From NCBI RefSeq assembly GCF_023856365.1, contig NC_064534.1, positions 15,335,960 to 15,399,959 on the forward strand: DNA of 64,000 nt, given 5' to 3'. The DNA comes from Brienomyrus brachyistius (lineage: Eukaryota > Chordata > Actinopteri > Osteoglossiformes > Mormyridae). The position numbers and the translations under genes were made by a program. The notes under the pieces were generated by a model. It was not told the DNA's origin and did no database searches. It was given only the letters and a program-made list of their open reading frames with translations. Positions 58,001-64,000 of this stretch are shown piece by piece. The first letter of the stretch is position 1, and each line of letters begins with the position of its first letter.

Positions 58001-58544
58001 TAAAGTGCATGACAAAAACGAAAGTGATGCTCTCGCTCCCTCACATTTATCCATCAACATCAGTCAGCTCCACACAAGGGGATCGTGTGCATGTGTATCT
58101 AACGTGTGGTCTAAAGGAAGATGGAGAAAGTCCTCGTCATGGATTGATCTTCTGTCCAGGCTGTAACAGAGGGCCTGATCCACAGACAAAGAAGGATGGG
58201 CAGTGGTATTATGGGTAACTTTATAACACATCCGGACTCTGACACTGTGTGCAAATAACAGGTATGTATATATTACAACTAATTATAAGGAAAAATGTAC
58301 ACATTCATACGTACAGTGTCACGTGTTGTGTTACCACTACATAAAGCAATGCTCTCACCCTGCCTGGCGGTTTTGAAGTTAAATGACTGGAAACCTCCTG
58401 TGAGCGCTGAAGAATCGATGACATCTACTCCGTACTCGCTCTGGTTCTTCCTGTACAGTGTGACGGCGACCACAAGGATGCAGACGGCGAAGACCCCAGC
58501 AGCCAGCCCTGAGTAAAGCGCTACGTCGTTAGTTCCCTCCATAC
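35243..58544 (-). CDS. unc5d: unc5d, netrin/FLRT receptor, 3' half (membrane helix to C-terminus), 9 exons
   Basis: UNC5 receptors guide axons and migrating cells by repulsion and act as dependence receptors; UNC5D also binds FLRT proteins. Nine exons of 186, 360, 85, 172, 228, 150, 165, 179 and 181 bases join in frame with GT/AG borders to 567 residues: membrane helix, ZU5, UPA, death domain. UNC5D rather than UNC5A/B/C is indicated by [51 protein letters not shown] and SSALEEIG-type ends (here [12 protein letters not shown]). The exons for the signal peptide, two Ig and two TSP1 domains were not found up to 64000 and must lie beyond it. The C-terminus (EEPKSDFS) is several residues shorter than in mammals. 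Confidence 0.96.
35424..37382. other. unc5d last intron
   Basis: Splits the death domain in phase 2. Contains the inverted-repeat element at 36097-36314; the rest is unremarkable AT-rich sequence. Confidence 0.8.
36097..36314. mobile_element. Short inverted-repeat element (AACACTTTACT family), copy in unc5d
   Basis: Left gtgtaacattttacttaagg and, inverted, right gcagcattttacttgaggtg. Both ends continue with CACAAATAA and TACTTAATG motifs. 218 bases, non-coding. Confidence 0.8.
37383..37561 (-). CDS. unc5d: unc5d exon: death domain, part 1
   Basis: 179 bases, acceptor tcccag|GCAGAA and donor GAGAG|gtaaga. The acceptor after tcccag, rather than the one four bases later, keeps phase 0 with the preceding exon. 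Encodes [40 protein letters not shown] and [18 protein letters not shown], covering helices 1-3 of the death domain. Confidence 0.97.
37883..38047 (-). CDS. unc5d: unc5d exon: UPA domain, part 3
   Basis: 165 bases, phase 0, acceptor ctacag|GAATTT and donor GCAGAG|gtgagg. Encodes [40 protein letters not shown] and [33 protein letters not shown] is nearly identical to mammalian UNC5D. Longer open frames here on other frames are shadows. Confidence 0.95.
39210..39340 (+). mobile_element. LINE 3' tail fragment nested in the Tc1-like element
   Basis: gctgcactgtccactttgct, then ctaataaaggcaatcttatc and further atctt units: the generic 3' end of fish Rex/L2-type LINEs with a pentanucleotide tail. 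Only the last 100 or so bases are present. Confidence 0.65.
39376..39676. mobile_element. MITE with TA-bounded terminal inverted repeats
   Basis: Ends atacagacgctcctctac (39376-39393) and, inverted, atacagatgctcctctac (39659-39676), one mismatch in 18. Subterminal AAGTTTGTAAGTTG repeats. 301 bases, no coding capacity. Confidence 0.88.
39850..40020 (-). mobile_element. tRNA-derived SINE fragment (family B)
   Basis: The minus strand begins ggggtgtgcagctcagtggg with box A-like CTCAGTGGGTTAAGG, then GGGTTGAATGCCGTGG (degraded box B). The far side has cttgctcaaggacccaacag. 171 bases, 5' region best preserved. Confidence 0.7.
40813..40962 (-). CDS. unc5d: unc5d exon: UPA domain, part 2
   Basis: 150 bases, phase 0, acceptor ctgcag|GCGGCA and donor TGTCAG|gtacaa. 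The correct frame gives [40 protein letters not shown] and [22 protein letters not shown] is the conserved UNC5 UPA motif. The first eight residues differ from the mammalian sequence. Confidence 0.94.
41341..41366. repeat. Short (TA)n tract
   Basis: tatatatatatatatttata inside an unc5d intron, 45 bases before a V-SINE. Confidence 0.8.
41408..41760 (-). mobile_element. V-SINE-like element, near full length
   Basis: Same family and orientation as the copy at 9801-10158: GGAT tail on the left (attcatccattttccaaacc), central acatggggagaacatgcaaa, and the tRNA-like head at the right (ctaaccactgcatcaccatg, the reverse of box A). It lies in the unc5d intron 40963-43055. No clear target duplication was found. 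Confidence 0.92.
43056..43283 (-). CDS. unc5d: unc5d exon: end of ZU5 and start of UPA
   Basis: 228 bases (76 codons, phase 0 at both ends), acceptor tttcag|GAAGTG and donor TTTCAG|gtgagt. Encodes [20 protein letters not shown], then [20 protein letters not shown] and [20 protein letters not shown]. The Ser-Tyr-Ala-Leu-Val-Gly segment ends ZU5, and [10 protein letters not shown] opens the UPA domain. Confidence 0.96.
43427..43483. repeat. (TG)n followed by a run of 16-18 G
   Basis: About 19 TG units and then an uninterrupted G tract, about 140 bases upstream of the acceptor of the ZU5/UPA exon of unc5d. The minus-strand transcript would read C-run then CA repeats. Confidence 0.95.
44505..44695 (-). 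mobile_element. Degraded V-SINE-like element
   Basis: cagtctatcctcctttcaaa, gggagcctatccc, then agggagaacatgcaaactcc retain tail-side and central segments. The middle and head are eroded or deleted. unc5d intron. Confidence 0.7.
44735..45012 (+). mobile_element. Tc1-like element (family A, copy 4), left end missing
   Basis: gttagaaatttctaagacgg through aagtgcgggtgtgaagtgca and agaagcaggattgaag parallels copy 2 base for base over long stretches, and ends at the family right end ttttttccagggct. The left terminal repeat is absent. A (CA) microsatellite follows immediately. Confidence 0.85.
45021..45056. repeat. (CA)n microsatellite
   Basis: About 17 AC units next to the right end of a Tc1-like element. 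Confidence 0.95.
45840..46011 (-). CDS. unc5d: unc5d exon: ZU5 domain, part 3
   Basis: 172 bases, acceptor ttgcag|TGCCCA and donor TGGGAG|gtaaaa. Encodes [40 protein letters not shown] and [11 protein letters not shown]. The [10 protein letters not shown] motif is the conserved core of ZU5 in UNC5 and ankyrin-type proteins. Confidence 0.95.
46012..50541. other. unc5d intron within ZU5, no other feature recognised
   Basis: 4.5 kb. Open frames present on both strands (for example 46832-47077 and 49492-49716 plus) have no recognised domain. A (GA) microsatellite lies at its upstream end, 50449-50492. A short palindrome gggcccagaaacctgctggg lies near 50403. Confidence 0.65.
50449..50492. repeat. 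(GA)n microsatellite
   Basis: gagagaga units broken once by gcaa. On the unc5d transcript this is a pyrimidine CU repeat about 50-90 bases downstream of a ZU5 exon donor. Confidence 0.95.
50542..50626 (-). CDS. unc5d: unc5d exon: ZU5 domain, part 2
   Basis: 85 bases, acceptor tcccag|GAGTCA and donor TCAAG|gtgggt. Encodes [20 protein letters not shown] and MMVNTEES, the conserved ZU5 segment with a hydrophobic strand and a His-Gly-Ala turn. A (GA) microsatellite lies about 50 bases past the donor. Confidence 0.95.
50627..54312. other. unc5d intron within ZU5, with G-run and Gypsy relic
   Basis: 3.7 kb. Contains a run of about 17 G at 51675-51691, the reverse transcriptase relic at 52130-52700, and otherwise unrecognised sequence. 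The 124-codon frame at 51231-51605 shows no domain. Confidence 0.6.
52130..52700 (+). mobile_element. Relic of a Gypsy-type LTR retrotransposon reverse transcriptase
   Basis: Plus-strand pieces in shifting frames resemble the Gypsy reverse transcriptase: [12 protein letters not shown] at the start (the TLD..KGYWQIP motif region), and near the end pieces equivalent to the region after the active site (FSTLACPLT and an AI.AIK-like stretch). The catalytic YxDD segment is not intact. Heavily broken, with no LTRs recognised around it. Confidence 0.6.
54313..54672 (-). CDS. unc5d: unc5d exon: cytoplasmic linker and start of ZU5
   Basis: 360 bases, acceptor ctccag|GAAACC and donor ATACAG|gtaaga. 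Encodes [40 protein letters not shown] and a less conserved proline/serine linker, then [18 protein letters not shown], the first strand of the ZU5 domain. Relative to the mammalian protein a few residues are missing before [10 protein letters not shown]. An upstream exon carrying the extra segment was not found. Confidence 0.95.
54985..55047. repeat. (AT)n microsatellite
   Basis: About 31 AT units in the intron upstream of the ZU5 start exon. Confidence 0.97.
55815..56034. mobile_element. Short inverted-repeat element (AACACTTTACT family), copy in unc5d
   Basis: Left gggcaacactttaatgaggg and, inverted, right ggtaacactttacttcaggg, with the same subterminal TACTTAATG and CACAAAT motifs as the copy at 36097. 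220 bases, non-coding. Confidence 0.82.
56035..58358. other. unc5d intron, no further feature recognised
   Basis: AT-rich up to about 57600, then a more GC-rich 600 bases (57640-58220) with overlapping open frames on both strands (57769-58218 plus, 149 codons). No domain, splice site set or repeat family was recognised in it. Confidence 0.55.
58359..58544 (-). CDS. unc5d: unc5d exon: membrane helix and juxtamembrane segment
   Basis: 186 bases, acceptor ttttag|GTATGG and donor GGCAGG|gtgaga. Encodes [16 protein letters not shown], a helix through [14 protein letters not shown], then [24 protein letters not shown] just inside the membrane fits the DxxD pattern of executioner caspases; UNC5 receptors are known to be cleaved in this region, but cleavage at this exact site is inferred. 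The exon begins mid-codon, so an upstream exon is required. Confidence 0.95.
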
Positions 58545-59088
58545 CTAAAAGACAGAACGCATTCATAGTTATCCGTCGCGCTGTACATTCGCGGCGCCGT
58601 GGTGAACTTTTCTCAAGGTATGCAGGACGGCAGACGAAAAAAATGAAATGAGGGGTAGATGAACAGAAGTCGTCTGTGCGGCATTTATATGAAAAAGTAC
58701 CTTTCTCATTTTATTGTTTACTTTATTTCATCAAAGCAAATTTAATTAATATATAGTACAGTATGTGTGTATAATGAATGTATGTTATATGAAGTAAGAG
58801 TGTAGCTCAGAAGATAGACACATTTGATTTGAAGATCTGCAGAAGAGTGAGGGGGAGTGTGCGTGGCACATTTCGAGCGACTGCCTTCCAGTTCCAGTGT
58901 ATTTTTTTTTGTTTTTCCACATTTAATTTTGGGACAAAGTTTCAATTTGTAGCACCGCTGTACCATTGTTGGAGATCAGAACGTCGTCCCTGTGCGTTAG
59001 AAGGGGTTCCTCAGGCTCCTCTGTTATCTATCCTCCCTCAGTCCTAAGACATGAAGTCAGGTGAACTGGGATCTCTAAATTGCCTGTG

Positions 59089-59272
59089 GTGTGTGTGTGT
59101 GTGTGTGTGATCTTCCATGGACTAACATCCCATCGAGGGTTTGTCCTTGACTTGTGCCTTGGGATAGCCCTCAGGTTCCCCCACAAAAGCATACAGGATG
59201 ATAGGTAGGACATGGGTGGATGGATAGATGGATGAATGAATGGATGGATGGATAGATGGATGAATGGATATT
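59089..59272. repeat. (TG)n and (GGAT)n tracts
   Basis: gtgtgtgtgtgtgtgtgtga, then about 100 bases later gtggatggatagatggatga and further units. The sequence between them (taaattgcctgtggtgtg, then atcccatcgagggtttgtcc) looks like a decayed SINE whose tail is the GGAT tract. Confidence 0.7.
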
Positions 59273-62200
59273 TCATTTTGTAAACCAGTACCTCTTCCTG
59301 GTTATTTGTTACACTTTCCTCAGATATAATTTTCCAACATTATTTAAATCCAGCTTTGAAGGCTCGTAATCTTTTCTGGCTAAGGGTGCCACTAAGACAC
59401 AACACAGTCACACCGTGCTCCCCCCATCCAACAAGTAACAAACATGTTAATCAATCTTTGAAAATTCTCCACTGTGCTGTTTCCCCTGACAAGCGTCACG
59501 GTGGGAAACTGATGCATCAACACCAACATGCCTGTGAACACCAAGACAAGTTCTCCCTTGAAAACTTTAATTACTGACGCGATGATGTGCCAGATTTTCA
59601 CACCAAGTGCATCTGTTGAGCTGGCACATCTCCCTCTAGTTCCCCAGTAAACTGTAGCCCAAAGAGGGTTATGCACACAAACCAGCCACCAGGGCACACA
59701 GGCCGACTCCCTAACAAATACAAACCTGTGAAAACATTTTATCGGCAAGCAGTGCCTCCGGGATGTGTGATAATCTTTGAGATCAATACTTTATAAAGCT
59801 CATTAAATTAGCAGAAAGACCTACTGCATATGGTTTAATGCTGAATACTCCCTCTTTAAAAGTATTTTCTATAGCTATATATGGGGTTTTAATCAGGCAA
59901 GTTAAATTATGATGTTGCGTAGCTGAGCTGCAAAAAATAGCTTGGTTATCAAGTACATCACCCTACTCCTCTCTGCACATTTACTCACAGAAACAGTGCA
60001 CTTTATGGTACAAAGAACAACACATAGAGATTATGTAAAGCTCTCTTATTGACTGACAAGCGCGCTCGCAGCCTAACGTCTTGTGAGAACAGTTTCCTTC
60101 AGTCAGAATGGTCCCTGTTTATTGAAGCAACCTCGCTGCACAGATCAGAGGTGTAAGCAAAGTGCTAATGAAGTACCAGGAACCAATGAAACAGTGGTTG
60201 CTGCAGCATATGATTTCAAAGGTGTCAGGACAATAGCTTGCCATTGTCACTGGGAATTATGGGGACACCTAACGCAATTTTATGAAATTAGTTCATTTGC
60301 AATAATTACACCTCATTAATTTCCCTACATTTCCGGTATGTAGAGTCTTTCTTTTTAATGGAATGCTTGAAAATTGCATATTTGAAAAAAATCCTAATAT
60401 GAAATATGTTCTTTTACTGGAAAGACTAAGACGATAATAATGTTATACAGAGGCTTAAAAGTCAAAAGGAGGTGTACTGATCAGATGAATGTGTGAATTA
60501 CTCAAACGGTTGTATAGCACTAAGTGTAGACTGTAGAAACTTTTGAGGTTAAGGATAAAACACTCAGATATGTGACACGTTTTGCTTTAGATTTGATTGA
60601 TTTTGAAAGTTTTTTCTTTGTTTGAACTTTGCTGGGCCTGAAATACTCTTTGTAATTGAATGCCGTGCGGAGAATCTTTCACAAAGGCCCTGCCCTTGAG
60701 AAACACAGTTCATGTCATTTTCCTGATCGTGATGGAATTTCTCCTTAGACAGAGATCTGCTAGAAAATGAAAAGCTGAAAGCGAAGCCTGCAGCTACTAG
60801 CCCGCGGACAACTTCTAAGAACACAATGGATCGCTGGTTGGTGAAGAAAAGTAAGGATAAGACAGAAGGCAGACTGAAGGCTAAATTGGCAAACAAATCC
60901 TCGAAAGTCTGTCTATAATACATTACATTTTATCCATAGCAATGAGTGCCATGGTACAGGAATGAACATTGGCTAACACTTGTTAAAAACTGCAATGATT
61001 ATTCTGAATGACTAATCTTTTATAAGAGGGTAATTATCCATCATAATTGGAGGAAATAACTATTATTACCATATAGCTCCACCCAAGTCCCGGCTGTGAA
61101 ATCTAAAATTGTGGATTACTTTCATATTCTAGTTTTATTTCTGGGGCAAACATCAGATCACTGTGATACTCATCAAGTATTAAAAAAACTTAAATACCAC
61201 CAAAAAAATATCAACTGTGACTTTACCTATTGGAAATTTCAAATATTCAACTAGGCGCCCTCCACAATATCAACAAATCAAGAAATCCTGGTTTTCACTT
61301 TCAGCATGTCCACTAAATGCCAGCTTCTGTCAACCTAAGAAGTAAAACACACCAATCAGCCTTTTCAGAATCTCATGGTTTTTCCTCATCGTGTCTTTGT
61401 GTTTAGCCAACTAGAGATGCACACCTTTGTCCATCAAACTCAGGGGCAGTTCTGGGGTGGGGGGAGCATCCATGTTGTCACGGGGGCACTGTGCCCCCCC
61501 TAAATATGTATACTACTTGGGTCTAAAATTAATGTATTATTATTATTATTATTTAAATTTATATATGTGGGCTAAAATGTTGTGCGCTGGGAACAGGTGA
61601 AATACAAACGTATACACATTTTCATGACAGACTCTTAACGCGGGTGTGCCAGGTGGTTGAGTCACTTCAGTTGGTGAAAAGTGAAATTAACGACAGAAAA
61701 AATAGCTTGGTCAAGTAAGACAATCTAAACAAGAAATCAGAGTGAGCTGCATATTTCCAAAAACTGTAAAATGTAACTGCAAATCACTGCATAAATAACA
61801 TTGGTTTTCAAAATTGTCTGTTGCTTCTTAATGCTGGAAATCTAAAGTAATTAATTTTTGGAGGACATTTAGGTCAAATGCATCTGCCCCCCCCCGCCTC
61901 AGTGTCCCCCCCAGTATGAAATGGTCTAGAATCACCACTAATCAAACTACCAGTCCTCACCAGGGTTGGCGCTTTCGATCTGAAGAAATAACGGAGTCTA
62001 CCCCCACCTCTGTGGGTCCACAACGATAAAATTTGTAGGTGGGAGGGATCGATTGCACGGTTGAAAAATATGGGACAAACCGGACACAGGTTTTATTTTT
62101 GAATACGAAGCGATTGCACAAATAACAGGGCAGATGCAAGCTCAATTCCACTCATTTTGCAAAAGATTAAATTGCCTGACTGCTTTGACATGTTCCTTTT

Positions 62201-62699
62201 GCACATTAAAAAACTGACTATTCTTATTTACAGTATATACACAGAATTAGCTACAGTCAACAAGAAGAATATTATAATAATACTTGGCTCTTTCACTTAG
62301 AGTACATCAATTCCTTGTCCACAAACCAAAAAGGAACACTGACGTACTTGATGGGTGAACTCATGTTTTAAATGCAGGCTAAACATGAGTAAATCATCTT
62401 TGTGTTGAGAAAACACATATTTAATGTTATTTGAATATTCTGTTTTTGTGGTGAAAATCTGCTTCCCTTGTTGTCGTAAAGATTCCACCATGGTTAACAC
62501 ACATGGAACTGATGCCAAAGTGTGACCCAGGCAGTTTTGTCAGATAATTTTTCATTACAGTTGTTCTGCCTTAAACATACACAGCAAAGAGAAACCCAGT
62601 TTGATTTCTTGCATCTTGCTGATGCCAGGATGTTTTTTGTTAGTCTTCCTCCACATCCTTTGTTAAACCCATCTCCAGTCTTACACTGAAACGAAGTCC

Positions 62700-63021
62700 C
62701 CATTCATCCCTGTGATCCATCCACTTTCTGTAACTTATTCACGGTCATGGGGAGTCTGGAGCTTATGGGTGAAAGGCAGGGAATAACCTAGGGCAGGGTG
62801 CCAACCCATTACATGGCACACTCTCACATATAGACCTACGGGCAACTTAAAAACTCCAGTTAACCTCAGCATGTTTTGGGACTGTGGGGGGAATGAGACT
62901 ACCTAAAGGAAACCCCATGATGACATGGAAAGAACCTGCAAACTCAACACACATGGAGCCTCGAACCCTGCTCCCACAAGTATGAGCCGACAGTGTTAAT
63001 GACTATGTTACCACACCCCCC
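62700..63021 (-). mobile_element. V-SINE-like element, older copy
   Basis: catccactttctgtaactta, then gcatgttttgggactgtggg and acatggaaagaacctgcaaa keep tail, central and head order on the minus strand. The head (plus strand tgttaatgactatgttaccac) is mutated in box A, so it is older than the copy at 9801. Confidence 0.85.
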
Positions 63022-64000
63022 TTCTGCCAACCCTGTGCTAATGAACTTCCCCTGGGATCAATAGAGTATATCTAACAATATATTTAAAGTGTTTCTCTTA
63101 AGCATTGCACCTGGAGCAGATCTTACCAGCCTCCTTACTGCTGCAGTACAATAAAACACTAGATAAGTACAATTTATCATACTTTAAACCATGAAAACAG
63201 TGAGGTTGAATTACTTGGACTTTTACAACCCCAGTATAAATGTCTTGTCACCTTTAAGTTCTGAGGCCTTAAATTTTTGTTTTGCAGAGTCAGCATAAAT
63301 CTTAATTTTCAAAACAGGTTTGTCTTTTAATAGTCGTTTTAAACTTCTTCTGTGTATTTTAAACTCAGAAGACCAAGGAAATTTGTTACTCTCCAGCATC
63401 CTGAAAAATTAATACATGTAAATGTCTACTGGCGATCAGGCTACCACTTTCAGAGAACAGGCTGTCTTCAAAATGCTACAGCAGGAACTGGAACCAAAAG
63501 AATAATTTGGCCCCATTACAGCTGTTCTGATGTCTATTCACCAGTTTTCCTGGAACTTCTGGAGCCACATCAAAAATCTCATTTAACACACTGTAATGTC
63601 AGGTTGCTCCTAATATAACTGCAGAGATTTATGTGTACAGTCCAGATCTGATTGCAGGACTTTTACCGGCTTGTAATTCCTCGAATAAATACAAGAACTG
63701 TCAGAGGTAAAGACTTCAGCTACCAGATTCCTTTCCACAAATAAGGGGGATGTGACCTAAAATATGGGAAACCTCATTGTTCTCAATATTTCAATAGAAG
63801 TCAAATACTTATTACATATCATTTATGTTGAGCTTACTCAACAGTATTTTATTCTGACTGATTTTAGACTATGTCCAAGTCACTATACTGTTGTCTCTGC
63901 TCCATGTCTGGATGCTTCTAGCATCCAGGGTTAAGGAGTGCATTGATATATCTGGCACCCTTGACTCAAATCATAGCGCTGAAGAGGACACTACCATTCC

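Larger units (their letters stand above)
58545..64000. other. unc5d intron upstream of the membrane exon, running off the window
   Basis: No thrombospondin or Ig exon was found, so the intron is at least 5.4 kb. Holds a (TG)n at 59089-59109, a GGAT tract at 59213-59272, a V-SINE at 62700-63021 and C-runs near 61490 and 61888-61896. Other sequence is unremarkable. Confidence 0.7.

Noticed and set aside
58829..59276. Possible upstream unc5d exon
   Set aside because: No tryptophan-rich thrombospondin or Ig pattern and no paired splice sites; the region is SINE-like with GGAT repeats.

Overview
This is nuclear DNA of a ray-finned fish. The window holds two multi-exon vertebrate receptor genes, both on the minus strand, in AT-rich non-coding DNA crowded with fish-type mobile elements: V-SINE-like SINEs, CR1-like and other LINE pieces, Tc1/mariner, hAT and short inverted-repeat elements. 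The CR1-like element with its 8-base tail and the V-SINE family suggest an early-diverging or otherwise non-acanthomorph lineage, but I cannot name the species.

Gene 1, about 8.7-25.7 kb, minus strand: a complete death receptor of the TNFRSF10 (TRAIL receptor) type. I could assemble ten coding exons with consensus GT/AG borders and matching phases, giving a predicted 330-residue protein: signal peptide, three cysteine-rich domains, one membrane helix, short linker exons and a C-terminal death domain. Its 5.5-kb sixth intron is mostly three Tc1/mariner elements and one hAT element.

Gene 2, about 35.2 kb to beyond 64 kb, minus strand: the 3' half of unc5d, a netrin/FLRT receptor. Nine exons encode 567 residues from just before the membrane helix through ZU5, UPA and death domain to the stop. 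All nine phases fit. The exons for the signal peptide, two Ig and two thrombospondin domains lie beyond position 64000.

Layout: 1-8.4 kb is downstream of the death receptor and holds a Tc1 element split by two SINEs, a hairpin, a decayed coiled-coil coding sequence, a CR1 reverse transcriptase piece, a Tc1 piece and a hAT MITE. 8.4-25.7 kb is the death receptor gene. 26-34.4 kb is intergenic with microsatellites and two Tc1-like elements. 34.4-58.5 kb is unc5d, with nested transposons, V-SINEs and a Gypsy reverse transcriptase relic in introns. 58.5-64 kb is a further unc5d intron.

The two receptors are head-to-tail neighbours and both end in a death domain. In mammals both families map to chromosome arm 8p but far apart, so the close linkage here may be the older arrangement (inference). 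I saw no bacterial-style system, CRISPR array, tRNA or rRNA gene. The points most worth checking are the receptor linkage, the unassigned coiled-coil relic, the nested insertions, a solo LTR with perfect target duplication, and a 28-base tandem array in the likely unc5d 3' UTR.
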